From assembly GCA_010093485.1 (NCBI GenBank), contig MU001509.1:490256-554255 (forward strand): a stretch of DNA of 64,000 bases. The letters run 5' to 3'. The DNA is from Karstenula rhodostoma CBS 690.94 (Eukaryota; Ascomycota; Dothideomycetes; Pleosporales; Didymosphaeriaceae). Below the pieces are notes generated by a model. The model was not told the origin of the DNA. It was given only the letters and a program-made list of their open reading frames with translations, and searched no databases. Both the position numbers and the translations under genes were made by a program. Below, one piece after another: positions 43,479 to 56,500 of the stretch. Each line of letters starts with the position of its first letter. Position 1 is the stretch's first letter.

Positions 43479-45058
43479 TTAAATCTGATTCTCGCTGTTC
43501 CACCGCTTCGGCCCCGAAGGCAGCCCGGGGCCCCCGTTCGGCGGGCCGCGCAGGTGCTGCGAGCCGGGTCTGTCGCCGGGCGGCGGCGCGGGCCGGATCG
43601 GCAGGGACATTATGTTCTGGCCGGAGGAGGCGCTGGAAGTGCGGGAGGGGTGCGCGGGGCGCGGGGGCGCGGTGGTGGAGCCGTTGGAGTCGGTGCGCGC
43701 ATGCGGAGCTGGGTTGTCGCGGAGGCGTTCGCGGACGTGGGAGGAGGTGGAGCCGTTGGAGTCGGTGCGCGCGTGGGGAGCTGGGCCGTCGCGGAGGCGC
43801 TCGCGGACGGTGGAGGATGGCGCGGACGGCGCGAGGTGCGATTTGCGCTTGTTGTGCTCGATTATGCTGACGGCCCAGGCTTCAAGGTCGACGGGCGTGC
43901 GTTTAGCGGCTTGGAGGAAGGCGTCGTGTTCCTGGGGGTGTTAGCTTGGGGAGGAGTGGGTAGGGGGAGGGACGTACGTAGAGCTCTTTGGGTGTCGGTC
44001 GCTCGGCGGGATTCTTCATCAGGCACTTCGCTATCATGTCTTCTAAGATGGCGGGAAATGCGTCGCTCTTGGGTAGTTTGGGAGCAGGCTCCAGAACGAT
44101 TTGTTGGAGAAGGTCAAGAATACCTTGCGGTCCGCCGGGTCCGTCGCCATCGTCGTCGCTGCCGCCAAAGGGGAATTTTCCAATTGCCAGCTCCATCAGC
44201 GTGAGACCGACACTCCAGACATCCGACTTGACGGTGTATGGTGATCCCTGTATCCGCTCTGGTGCCATGTAGGTTCCTGTTCCGACGAAGGTCTCCGCTA
44301 TGGAACCCTCCAATTCGCTGGATACACCGAAATCGCACAGTTTAATCTGTCCCTTTGAGTTTACGAGGATGTTCGATGGCTTTAGATCGCGGTGCATGAT
44401 CTTGTGCGCGGAGTAAAGGTATGCGAGACCGCCCAGCACGGCTTCTGAAATCTTGCCCAGAACGTCGACGCGTACAGGGCCGAATGTTTTGGAGACCCAA
44501 TCAAGGGATCTGTATAGTCGTGTTAGCTCGGTGAAGCTGCAGTTGTGGTAGCTTCACGCACCCGACGTCCATGTATTCCATGCACATGATCACATCTCCG
44601 CTCTCGTTCTGGAAGGCACCGTAGAAAGCCACAATGTATTCGGAGTTGCAGTCGTGCATGATGCGCAGCTCGCGGACGATTCGTTTCCGCACCTCGTTCT
44701 TTGCTTCGACGTGTATGATCTAGCAGGCTGTCAGTCACCCATGGACCACGGTTGGGGCGCGTCACCACGTTACCTTTCTTGCCATGACCACCTTTGTGGC
44801 AGCATGTTGCACCTTGCTCACGGTTCCGCCATTGCCGGCGCCGAGCTCGCGCAGAACGATCAAATCCTCTGCTTTCAAGTCCAGTCGGAATTCAACGCCA
44901 ATCTCAAGTGTGTCTGCGCGATTATCGTCCTGGCCGAGGCCGCCAGGCGCTTGGGCGTCACCGGCGGAAGGCGCGGGCTTCGGTGGAGGAGCACTGAGCG
45001 CAAGGCCTTTGACATTCTTCCTCTTCATCGTCTTCGTCTTGAAGGCGGAGTCGGCCAT
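43479..45058 (-). CDS. ste7: MAP kinase kinase of the mating/pathogenicity cascade (Ste7-like)
   Basis: Four exons (45058-44774, 44719-44562, 44509-43978, 43931-43479; introns 54, 52 and 46 nt) give 475 residues. A MAPK-docking motif is at the N-terminus (MKRKNVKGLAL, 11-21). The kinase domain runs from about 66: glycine loop LGAGNGGTVSKV, Lys95 in VVMARK (last codon of exon 1), HRDLKPSN with Asp189, and CDFG with Asp207. Activation-loop Ser217 and Thr221 lie in GSIAETFVGT, followed by MAPERIQG. The C-terminal tail is Ser/Pro/Arg-rich with a 24-residue tandem duplication. MKRKNVKGLAL, GNGGTVSKV and the tail position match the fungal Ste7 (Mst7/SteC-cascade) subfamily rather than Mkk1/2 or Pbs2. 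It phosphorylates the Fus3/Kss1-type MAPK controlling mating, hyphal fusion and infection structures. Head-to-head with spt6. Confidence 0.92.
43672..43816 (-). repeat. 72-bp in-frame tandem duplication in the Ste7 tail
   Basis: Two adjacent copies encode VRERLRDGPAPHARTDSNGS and VRERLRDNPAPHARTDSNGS, each followed by a short variable end, with a period of 24 residues. The copies are nearly identical at DNA level, so the duplication is recent. Confidence 0.85.
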
Positions 45059-46163
45059 AGTGGCGGTCTAGGATGCGGAAAGAGCGTTGCAGGCAGGTAG
45101 GGAAGGTTCGATGGGCACCGCTATGGAAAGGAGCGACGGGGCAGTGTTCTGGTGTTCTGGTGTTCTGGCGTCGGTGTCGAGCTCTCGGGCAGCTCTCTGC
45201 TCTGTTTCAACTTGGCGCCCGAATGCACCACGATGTCTCGCCAATCACGGTCAGAAACTGGGTAAAAGGAGGGCCACAGCGTCTATTGGTTCAACGCTTT
45301 CGGGACAGGTGCGGGTGCAGGTCCGCGAGGCGAGGTTGACTGCGTGACCGGGGGCGACGGCCAATGTAGGTGCGAAGACAGCAAGCCTCACGGCGGTGAT
45401 GGGCAGGGGAGGTGGTGGACGGTGAAGAGTCGCGGGGCGCTTCGGCGTTTGGCGGGGAAGCAAGCAACACGGCAACGGCAGATGCGCAGGGCGGCACGAA
45501 CAACGAGGCTGGTGGACTGGAAGGGTGCGCGGCGGCGGACGCAGGCTCTCGCAGCAGCGCGTAGTGTGTAGACGGTAGGACTTCAGCGTCTGTTCAGGAG
45601 AGTTTCACGTGTGGCGTGGCCTCAAGGGCGGTGTTGCTTCACCTTTGTCTCTAGCGCATTCTGCGCGGCTGCTCCCTCGGCGGGGCTCGCTGCTACGGCT
45701 ACGGCTGCTGCTTCTGCTATGACTGCAGGCCGCAGCTCCGACAGGCCGTTGTTCTCCTACCGTCTCTCGCGTCAGTGATGCTCAAGATAAAGAAATTCCA
45801 TCTGCAGCAGACGATCCTCCTGTCCACCCCACATGCGTGCAAGGATGGCCGAAGCGAGCGCAGGTGAGGTGACGAGAGGAACACGGACTGTTGACTTGAC
45901 GTCCAGCACCAGCCACAGGACGCTAACCCCCCACGGCACTAGCGCCTGAGGCTTGAACTTTTGCGCCGACTGCGCGACTGACGGGCAGGCAGCTCATCAG
46001 TTCGACCTCGCGCCCAGCGCACCGCACCCCTATAAAATCCCTCCCTCGCCCCGTCTGCGCGCCTGCCATCATCTCCATCGCCGCCCTCACCTCCTCCCGA
46101 CGCGTCTCGAGTTGAACCACCGCCAGCCTCCGCTCTCTCCTTTGTCCGCGCGACAGCACAGCC
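45059..46163. promoter_or_regulatory. Divergent promoter region, ste7/spt6
   Basis: About 1.1 kb between divergent ATGs. A TATA-like element, tataaaa, lies at 46031-46037, about 130 bp before the spt6 ATG, followed by pyrimidine-rich leader (ccctccctcgcccc, cctcacctcctcc). No upstream ORF was judged convincing. Confidence 0.55.
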
Positions 46164-49100
46164 ATGGCTGAATACTTCGACACCGTGGCCGAGCTAGGCA
46201 GTGAAGACGACGAGGACTTCGAAGGCGACGCTCCCGCGGGCCGCCCCAAGGCAAACGGCGAGAACGGCGTGGATGACTCGAGCGAGGAAGAAGACGACGA
46301 CGACGACGAAGAGCGCATCCGCGAGGTAGGTCATCACTGAGTCTGGGCCACTGGAGGGATGCTGATAGCAGTACAGGAAGGTGCCGGTTTCATCGCCGAC
46401 GAGGACGAAGACGAGGACGAAGAGGTCAGCCGCAAGGAGCGGCGGCGTCGCAAAAAGCGCAAGAACAGGGAAGAAGACGAGGCGCTGGACGAAGAGGATC
46501 TGGACCTCATCGGCATAGAGGTGGAGCCGCGCGAACAGTCACAGGTATGGCCCAATGGCGGCTGCCTGACCATGGTGCTAACAGTCACAGAGCAAGTTCA
46601 AGCGCCTGAAGCGTGGCCACAAGGAACGTGCCAGGGGACCACGCGGTATCGACGACATCTTCTCCGACGATGAAGAAGCTGAAGACCCGGACGCCGCCCG
46701 GAGAACCGACGTAAACGAATTCGCCGACTTTATTGAAGAGGACCAGTTCGAAGACGAGATAGAGGAGGACGACCACGAAGTCGGACAGCCGGGCGTTGCC
46801 AACATCAGCCGGACGTTACAGTTCACGGGCCTTGACGAGGGCGCTGAAGAAGACTACCGGGCGGCATTTGGCGATGGCACCGAATACGACTGGGCCATTG
46901 AAGAGCAGGAACGAGCAGACTTGGAAGAAGAAGGCGAAGGCCGCCAGACTGAGCTCAAAGATGTCTTCGAACCAGGCCTACTGCAGGAGAAGATGCTTAC
47001 TGAAAGGGACCAAGCCATCCGCGAGAAGGACATCCCCGAACGTCTGCAATTGGCACGCGAGCCGTTCCCGGACGACCAGGACCTGAGCCCAGACAGCGTA
47101 AAGCAACGCCTGGAAGAAGAGGCCGTGTGGATTTCCGACCTTTTGTTTCCCAAGAAAGGCATGGTAAGTTTCTTCCCAATTGTCGCGTATAATCGCTAGC
47201 TAACCATGAATATCTTCCACCAGGCCACGTATTTCAAGACCCCATTCATCAAGGCTGTAGAGAAGGTGCTGCATTTTCTCAACATAGACAACTACGAGGT
47301 TCCCTTTATCTTCAACCATCGAAAAGATTACTTGATTCACGCCCCCAGCGGTGAAGATGACGATCCAGACGACCCAGCTCCTAGAGACATGCGCCCGGAG
47401 CGCTTGCTAAATCAGAACGAACTCTGGGAGATTTTCGAGCTCGACCTCAAATTCCGCGCCTTTTTCGAGAAGCGAGAAGCACTTAAAAAGCACTACGAAA
47501 ATCTGAGGAGTATGTACCCAGACATCGAAGACGACGTCATCGATGATCTGGCCAACAAAGCCTCCACGATCGAGGAGGTACAGGAGTTGCAAGACTATCT
47601 ACATTTCCGATACGCTGGGGAAATAAGTGAAGTTCGCCAGGAGACCGGCAATGGAACGCAGAAGCGCGCGAACAATTCCCGCAATTTCTTCGATAGATTG
47701 CGCGGCACAAAGACGATTAGCTTTGTGCATGCGCTCGGCATAACCCCCAATCAACTTGCAAAGAAGGCCGATGGAACGGAGAACCATTTCATTGAAGATC
47801 AGCAGGTCAGTCCGGAGATATTTGCGGATCAGTTGGCGGAATCACCCGAAACAGGAGGCAGCATTCTACGATCCGCAAAGTTGCTGTATACACAGGAACT
47901 GCAGATGAACCCACGGTTACGGCGCTACGTCAGGGGTAATTTCTACATGGATGCGAGCATAGACTGCATTCGAACCGACAAGGGCATGCGGAAAATCACC
48001 GAGGATCACCCCTATTTCGAGTTCAAATACCTCCGAAGGCAGACATTCCAGGACCTCAACGGGCGACCCGATCTGTTCTTGAAGATGCTGAAAGCCGAGG
48101 AGGAGGGCCTCATCAGCGTCAAGATTCGAATGGGTAGCTGGGAGAATCTGAAGCGGAAGCTACAGACTCACATCGTCTCGGATAACGTCAGCGAAGTCTC
48201 CGAACAATGGAACGTTCTGCGTAAGGAGATGCTTGATGTCGCACTTGACAAGCTGCAACCTATCATTGCCGGCGGAGTGAAAGAGACCCTCCGATCTCGT
48301 TGCGAGGATGAGCTGGCAAGTCGGGCACGCGACAGCTACTACAATAAGCTCGACCAAGCTCCGTTCAAACCCCGTGGCTCCCCCTTGGGACAAGTACCAA
48401 ACGCACTCTGCATCTCGAACGGCAAGGGACAGCGCGGCGACGCAATCATGTGGGCTTACGTAGAGCTGGATGGAAGGGTTTTGGAACACGGCAAGCTCCG
48501 AGACTTCCGGCTCGGCAACCGGGATCGAGGAATTGCAGATGGCAAAGATATAGAAGTTTTCGTCGAAGTGTGCAACCGACGTAAGCCAGATGTTATCGGT
48601 GTCAGTGGCTTCTCCGTGGAAACACGAAGGCTCAAGAGCGACTTGGAAGAGATCATCAACCGAAACGACCTGAAAGGACCACAGTACGAAGACGAGGACC
48701 AAACGGAACGGATTGATCCTTTGGAAGTCATCTACGTCAACGACGAAGTTGCACGCCTCTACTACAACAGTGCTCGGGCTGCCAACGAATTCCCGAAATA
48801 CCCGCCGCTTACGCGATACTGCATCGCACTTGCTCGCTACCTACAGAATCCCTTGGCTGAATATGCCTCGCTTGGACGCGATATCATATCGCTGCCTTTC
48901 GTACAGAACCAGACGCTCATCCCGCAAGAGAAGCTCTATGACCGCCTCGAAACTGCTATGGTGGACATGGTCAATCTAGTCGGCTTCAATTTGTTGGACG
49001 GCTACGACGATCCGTACATGTCTAAGCTACTTCCATACATTTGCGGTCTGGGACCACGTAAAGCGGAACGACTTATCAAGACTATACAATCCAACAACGA

Positions 49101-50638
49101 CGAGATACTCTCGCGGTGGGAGTTGATGGGTGTTTCGGAACAGGGCGACAGTCGCGAGATCCACAAAGCCATGGATGAGGTTGTATTTGTAAACTGCTCA
49201 AGTTTCTTGTGGCTTACATACGACTCGAGTGAAGACGCAGCCGACTACCTCGACAGCACCCGAGTGCATCCTGAAGACTACGACCTCGCACGCAAGATGG
49301 TAGCCGACGCCATGAATCTTGATGAAGAGGATATCAAGGCAGAAATTGACGAAGCCGGCCCTAGCGCAGTCATCCGCAGGATGGTACGTGAAGAGAAGTT
49401 TGATGAAATTCATGACCTTGATCTGGAAGGTTACGCGAGGGATATCGAAAAGAACATCGGCATCCGTAAACGTGCTACCTTGGAGACGATTCGCGCTGAG
49501 ATTGCGGACCCCTACGAGGAAATCCGGCAGACCTTCGCCCTCATGACGTCCGATGAGATCTTCACTATGCTGACCGGCGAGACCAAAGAGTCTCTAAAAG
49601 AAGGCATGGTGATCCCTGTCCAGATCAAACGCACTTTCCCAGACCACATCGAAGTCAGGCTGGAGTGCGGTGTAGAGGGAGGTGTTGGCGAAGTCGAATT
49701 CCCCGAAGGCGTTGGCAGTGGTCGACAGGCACCTCGCGATGTCTTCCAGCCGCATCAGACCGTACGGGCCAAGATTGTTTTCCTCAACCGGAAAGCCCTC
49801 ACCGCACAGCTTACCTTGCGCGAAGATCTGATCCGGGCGCCACTCGCCCAGATCGAACGCATACCGGGCGACTGGGACGAGCAGCAGGAGGCAGCAGACA
49901 AGAAAGCAGCGGAGCGAGAGAAGGAAGTTGCTTCCGGTCGGCCCAACCGTGTCGTCAACCATCCTTTGTTCTTCTCGTTCAACTCTGCTCAGGCGGAAGA
50001 GTACCTCGGCAGCAAGGAACCTGGCGAGGCCGTCATTCGCCCCTCGTCCAAGGGTTTCGACCATCTTGCCGTCACTTGGAAGGTCGGAGAGAACTCATTC
50101 CAGCACGTCGATGTGCTGGAGATGAACAAGGCCAGCGAGTACTCGGTCGGCAAGCAGTTGCGTGTTGGCAAACAAATCTACTCTGATCTCGACGAGTTGA
50201 TCGTCAACCACGTCCAAGCCATGGCCCGCAAGGTCGCCGAGCTTACGCGAGACGAGCGCTTCCAGAAGGGCACCAAGGAAGAAACAGGTAAGCCCCTACT
50301 TTCTCTGCACAAGACCCGATGCTAACATCCCCGCAGAACAATGGCTCGCTACCTACTGCAACGCCAACACGACGCGCTCCATGTACGCCTTCTGCGCCAT
50401 CCCCAAACACCCCGGCTACTTCTGGCTCTGCTTCCAGGCCGGCCGCGACGGCATGAAGGGCGAGTGGCCCGTCAAGGTCATCCCCAATGCCTTCGAGATG
50501 CAGAAGAACGTCTACCCCGACATGGTCGCGCTCAAGAACGGGTTCAAGATGCTGTTCCAGAGCCGCAGCAAGATGTCTGGGCCGCCTGGCGGCCCGGGAC
50601 AAAAGCCGGTGCCGCAGGCTATTCCGATTAGGCGTTGA
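46164..50638 (+). CDS. spt6: Transcription elongation factor / histone chaperone Spt6
   Basis: Five exons (46164-46325, 46377-46544, 46591-47163, 47224-50287, 50337-50638) join in frame to 1422 residues, a normal Spt6 length. The N-terminus is strongly acidic ([23 protein letters not shown]) with a basic patch ([12 protein letters not shown]). The central Tex-like core includes a YqgF/RNase H-like domain (about 700-860; [35 protein letters not shown]) and a helix-hairpin-helix ([20 protein letters not shown], about 900). An S1 domain follows near 1095-1170 ([20 protein letters not shown]), then the tandem SH2 module near 1205-1400 ([37 protein letters not shown]). The fourth exon's native frame alone lacks the acidic N-terminus. 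The third acceptor is ambiguous by 6 nt (46584 or 46590). Spt6 travels with RNA polymerase II and reassembles nucleosomes. Confidence 0.96.
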
Positions 50639-51065
50639 GGAGCTGTGCGGTGGGGTGGGGATAGATTGAGTGAGTTAATGAGAGGGGACTTTGGAGGGAT
50701 TGTATGATACTAGCTGAAAAGATCATTTCATATGCGCGATGCGCTGAATCGGAGGGGAGCGAGGGCGCCCCGCTCGCGAGATTAGCTTTTGCGGGGTGCG
50801 TTGGCATTTTAGGAGTTTGCGCCTTGTATGGATGCGCTTGTGGGAGATTTATCTAGTCTGGATACAATTGCGAAAGAATATGCAGTACGATCTGTGCGTC
50901 TAGGTTCTTGTGTCACCCACTCATTCAAGCAGAAGTCCACGTGTAACTGAAACACAAACGCGGTTTATAACGAGGGTATCGCAACGTAAACCAACCAGTC
51001 TATCCGTGTACCTATATAATCCGAACCCTATCCTTTACGCCAGCCATGTTCCTCCCCAACCGCCA
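50639..51065. other. Intergenic between convergent genes
   Basis: About 430 bp holding the 3' ends of spt6 (plus) and the secreted membrane protein (minus). No gene seen. Confidence 0.7.
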
Positions 51066-53068
51066 TCACCGCCTCGTCTCAGTAACATCCACGCTCGCCC
51101 TCCCCGCCTTCGCCCTACCCCCCAACCGATACGGCTCAAACCCATCACCACGCCCAGCCGCCCCAGCCCCAGCCCCACTCCCCACGCGCACATACGGCTC
51201 CGCCATATACGCAGGCGGCGCAAAGTCCGGCGCCGGAACAGCCTTGTACGCGCGTCTGCGCCGGAGTAGGACGATGGCAACAACCACGCCCGCGAGCACG
51301 AGCAGTCCGCCGCCGACGCTCACCCCGATGATGACCTTGTTCGACACGCCGCCCGTCTCGCCGTGGACGAACTCGCTCATCTTGCCCGTCACGCCGTGGG
51401 CGTCGTCGTCGTCGTTTGCAGCAGCAGTTTGCGACGGCGGCGGCGCGGTGTAGCTCACGGGGCTGCCGCTCGTGCTGGCGAAGGCGACGGCGTTATCGCC
51501 GAAGTCTTGCGTTTTAGTTACTTTGTCTGCGACGCCTGGGGTCTGGGGCCATGTGACGTCTGCGCCGGAGGGGACGACGGTGGTGAGGGTGCGTGTTTCG
51601 ACTGTTTGGGTGGTTACTTGGAGGCTGTTGGGGCAGTTTCCTATGACCGAGGTCTGGCACTGGACGCCGGTGTGGGTGATTTTGGTCTTTGTGGTTACGG
51701 TTTCCGAGGCGGCGTTTTCCCGTTTGTGGGGCTTTGCGGTGGGGGTCGGGGATGCGGTGATGGTAGCAGGGGACGCGGAGGTGGGTTTGTGGGCGCAGAC
51801 CTCTGCGAGGGCGGTCGTCCAGATGGGGATGCTGGTCGTGGCGACGGGGCCCCAGGTATCCGTGTCGAAGACGATGCTCGCGCCTGCCACGGCGCCGAGC
51901 GCGATCTGGTACTGCTGCAGGACGTGGATGGCGCAGCCAGCGTCTGCGGGCGCGACGGTGACGTTTGTCGTGAACTCGGCGAGGTTGGCGAAGACGCCGA
52001 CTTCGATGCCGCCCTTTACTTCTGGAGTCCCGAAAGAGGCGTTGAAGACGGTGACGTCGGGGGTGCGTGGGGCGGCGACTTCGATGCCGGAGTAGATGCC
52101 TATGCGGAGGATGGCGGAGAGCACGACGCCTGCTTTTTCGATGGTGACGGGGAGGAACTCGAATTGGCCGCCGTTGAAGACGATGTTGGAAACTGCGTCG
52201 CTGAAGAGCGCGATGTCGATGCCCACGCAGTCGTCGAGCTTGATGTGCACGCCGCTGCTGATATCGATCTCGCTCTGCGCGGAAAGAAGGAGGTCGACCT
52301 TGAACACGACGCCGAGTATGAGGTCCTTTCCCACACCGATGCCGATGGGCGTGTTGGACGTGAAGAGGTTGAGCTCGTAGGTTACACCAGCGCCGAGGAC
52401 GGTGTTCAGCTCGAGATACAGCTCCAGGTCATCGAACGTGAAATTCAGCGTCACATCATCGATGGGCTTAATGTCCATGTCGAAGCTGTAGTTGAGCGAC
52501 GGGAACGCAAAGTCGTGCCAGTCAATGCCGTCTTCGAGGTTCGTCGCAACGCCCTTGAAGTAGTCCTCGAAGTAATCTTCTACTTCCTGCGTGAAGTTGT
52601 CGACCGTGTTGAAGACGGATGCCTTTGTCTTGTTGAGAGCCTTGCCGGCGTCGAAGTCGTCGGCGATGTGAATGCCTGCGCTTGCTATGCCCTTGACGTA
52701 GCATGTTGTGCAGGTGATTTCAACGCCTGCCGAAACAGAGGTAGATGCGTTGCCATTACCTGTCCCGACGGATTCAGATGCGCCACTGTTGTTTGCATTA
52801 GATGGTTGCTTGGGGTAGATGGGAGAGGTTGGACGTACTACTTCAGCAACACGGCTCCGTCCCAGCTCCTGTCCAAGGTAACATTTCCCTTCAAATCCTC
52901 CCTCTTCTGATGTCTCGCCTCAGCAAGGCCCCGTCTGATAGCAAGATGGGTATCCGCATCTGTGTGTCCCGGCGCATTGAAAGTGCGAACAGAGACATCT
53001 GCCGCACCAGCAAGGCTGAGAAAGCCAGTAGCGAGGCCCAGCACCGTTGTTAGTCTTCCCATAGCCAT
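51066..53068 (-). CDS. Secreted single-pass membrane/cell-wall protein, unrecognised
   Basis: Exons 53068-52839 and 52785-51066 (53-nt intron with GTACGT donor, ctaatg branch, acag acceptor) give 649 residues. The signal peptide is MAMGRLTTVLGLATGFLSLA. HQKRED resembles a Kex2 site. The ectodomain is beta-rich with conserved-looking repeats of hydrophobic strands (YELNLFTSNTPIGIGVGKDL, VKGGIEVGVFANLAEFTTNV) and few cysteines (VEITCTTCYVKG, VQCQTSVIGNCPNS). A Thr/Ser/Pro-rich stretch, one membrane segment (VIIGVSVGGGLLVLAGVVVA, then RRRR) and a Gly/Ala-rich cytosolic tail follow. The layout is that of a wall-stress-sensor-like or GPI-less mucin-like surface protein, but no named family is recognised. 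The second exon's frame is open upstream of its first Met, and the splice supplies the signal peptide, which supports the model. Confidence 0.75.
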
Positions 53069-53565
53069 GTCGAAATTTCAGCTCAATGGACTCGTTCAAC
53101 CAAAACTGAATCAAAGAAATCGTGATACTGCATGTTCACCCGAGCAACTTTCGCCCTTATGTATACACAGCAAAGCCGCGCCGTGCGTGCGCATCTGCAA
53201 CTCCGCAACCCCCTCGCAGGCTAAAAGTAGGCCCTGCCCAGGGCCGAACTGCTGCAGTGAGTGCATCAGGACACTGCGCGTTACCCAACGCGGCGCCGGG
53301 CCCAAGGCGATGGCTTACCACGTCGATCCGTGGGCTTGCGCTAACGAGTGTGGGAGTACGGCCTCCAGGCGCGGTCATACAAAATGTTTGTTCAAGTCCT
53401 TCTACCAAAATTAGCGCGATGCTGTGTCGTAGACGCGCATAGAGTGATCGACTCCCCGTGAGATTTTGCATCGACATCTTCCTACTATGAGCTAGGCCTG
53501 TGAGACTTGGCGACGTGCTAGCTGGCTACGTACATCGTGCAGGCAGGTCACCCAACCATAGTTTT
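53069..53565. other. Promoter side of the surface-protein gene up to the AT block
   Basis: About 500 bp of normal-composition DNA that ends abruptly at the AT-rich block near 53566. No coding signal. Confidence 0.6.
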
Positions 53566-56500
53566 TAGATCAGCGTATACTGCCCCCTTATAGGCGTATA
53601 GGTAAATTTTATAGTATATACTAAAGTAGCGCTAAGGTTTAGTATATTATATAAGCTAGATTACCTATAATAAATAAAATTATTTAAATAACTTCTAAAT
53701 ATATTTAACTATAATACTATATATATATTTATATAAATAAGTTCTAAATAAGTTTATATAGTAATTACTAATATATTTACTAAAAAGCTCCTTTACTATA
53801 TAGGTAAATATATTTTAAATATATTCTAGCTCTAATATATAGTAGCTATTATATTAATAATATTTAGTTTTAAATTACTTATCTAATAGCCTTAGCCCTC
53901 TTTTAATAAATATATAGGTATTTATATTTAAATATATTTTAGATATATTCTAAATATATTTAACTAATAATTTAAAAGAAAAGTATATTATTAAGTATAG
54001 TAAGAATAGGTATAGGGCTTATAAAGTAAGTTTAATATATTTTAAACTTATTTAAACCTTTTACTTATATAATACTAAAGGGTATACTAAATCTATAGTA
54101 TTTATATTATTTATATAATTAAGGTATATAGCTTTACTATTATAGATTTAATTTAAATATATTCTAAATATATTTACCTACTTTAATTACTAACTTTTTA
54201 AAAATAAATAAAGGATAACTAGAAAGATACTTTCTCTTTTAAATAGAAGGTAAATATATTTCTAATTTATTCTAAATATATTTAGCCTATTAATTTATAT
54301 TTAACCTACTATAATACTATAATAATAGCTTATAATACTATTAATACTATAAGTTTAAATATATTTAGAATATATTTAAGCTAATTTTTACTAGACTTCT
54401 ACTAGGCCTATTACTTCTCCCTCTTTCTTTCCTCTTTCTTCTCTTTCCCCTTCTACCCTTAACTAGATAAGCCTTTTAAATAGATTTTAAATATATTTAT
54501 ACTAATATACTTAGAATAATAATAAAGATAAAAAAAAAGAAAAAAAGGAAGAAAATAAAAAAGAAAAAAAGAAAGAGACTACCTTTTTCCCCCCTATCTA
54601 GGTAAGTCCTTTAAATAGGTTCTAAATAAGTTAAAAATATATTTAAACTAATATCTATAAAATAAAGATAAAGAGGAAGAAGATAATAAAGAAAATAATA
54701 AAAAGAAAGAAGAAATAAAAAAAAAAGAGAAAAAAGCCTTTTTTTTTCCCTCTAATAAGGTAAGTCTCTTAAATATATTCTTAATTTATTCTAAATATAT
54801 TCTAGTAAATACTAATATTTTTAGCCCTTAATTAGGAACTAGAGGAAGAGAAGAAATAGAAAGAAAAGAAAAAAGGCTATTATTACTACTACTATTACTA
54901 ATATTAATAATAATAAGACTATTATTAAGGTAAGTTTAAATAGGTTTAAAATATATTTAACCTATTACTAATATATTTAGGCCTTTACCCCCTTAACTAT
55001 TACTAAGGTAAATTTAAATAGGTTTAGAATATATTTAACCTATTACTAATATATTTAGGCCTCTATCCCCTTAATTACTATTAAGGTAAGTTTAAATAGG
55101 TTTAGAATATATTTAATCTATTACTAATATATTTAGGCCTCTACCCCCTTAATTCTAAAGAGGTAGGGTAGTCCTTAAAATAGTTTTAGTAGTTAAATAA
55201 GTCTAAATAGATTTAGAATATATTTAAACTATTACTAATATATTTAGCTATTCTCCCCTAGTAGCCTATTTAAAAGAATAAAGCTAAGTTCTTATAGTAA
55301 TAATAATAGTTATAAAGCTAGTTTTAAATATAAAGCCTAAATATATTTAGAACTTATTTAAACTAGTTTTAAATATAACTATAAACTATTCTTTAGATAG
55401 ATAATAAAGTTTTAAATATAACTCTAAACTATTCTTTAAATAGAAAATAAAAACTAAATAGTATCTTATATAAATATATTAGTAATATATTTAAATATTT
55501 TCCTTAAATATATTTATAATATAATATAATTACTATTTAATTATATTTAGCTAATTTAAAAGGTTTTTTACACTAGTCTATATATAGGAAAAATAAGGAA
55601 TAAGAAAGAATTATAAAAAAATCCTTTTCTTTACTTTATAAATATTATTTCTTTATTTATATCCTCTTTTTAAAGTATTTTATTATAATATTAAAACTAG
55701 AATAAAATATAATTCTTTCTATAAATATATTTTAATATTATTTATAATATATTTAAGTAGGCCTTCTACTAAAAGTATACCTAGCTTAGATCTCTTCCTT
55801 CTAGTATACTAAAGCTTTCTAAAGATATTTTTAGTAAAAGGTACTTTATTTATTCTAGAAAACTATACTACTAAGTATTACTATTAGATAATATAAGAAT
55901 TCTACTCTATAGAGTAAGTTCTTTTATAGGAATATATTATAAATAAGTTTCTAATATATTTAGTAGTATTTTTATAAAAAGAGTATACTTTATACTTATA
56001 TTAAGTAATATTATCTAAACTACCCTATTACCTCTAGAAAGACTAGCTAAGCTAGTTTTACCTAAATATTAAAGACTATTATTTAGTATACCTAGCTTAT
56101 AACTTTAAGTTCTAAAGATATTTATAAAGAGGATAGCTATATAAGTATAATTAAATATATTCTAAATATATTTAAACTAGTATAAACTATACTAGTTAAA
56201 CCTATTTAAAATATTTCTAATAAATAAAATACTAGTTACTTTTCTATTTACTTAGTAATTCTAAAGAAATAGTATTAATAGGTATTTCTTTAACCTACTC
56301 TCTTTTACTCTACTAATTATATAAAATACTAGGTAAAAGGAAAAATAAGAAAGTATTACTTCTTTTTAAGAAATAGCTAATTATTTTAGCTAAATTTAAA
56401 AACCTACTAGTAACTTTTTTTAGTCTTAAAGTTTCCTTCTATATATTTAGTATATAAAGAGAAGAACCTATTTATTTATTCCTTTTAAGGAAAATACTAG

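Noticed and set aside
45073..45571. Plus ORFs in the ste7/spt6 promoter
   Set aside because: Overlapping Arg/Gly/Ala-rich frames without support; more likely promoter and leader DNA.
51363..52910. 515-codon plus-strand frame opposite the surface-protein gene
   Set aside because: Antisense shadow of a gene with strong third-position GC; Val/Gly/Asp-rich with no domain, and it starts mid-gene.
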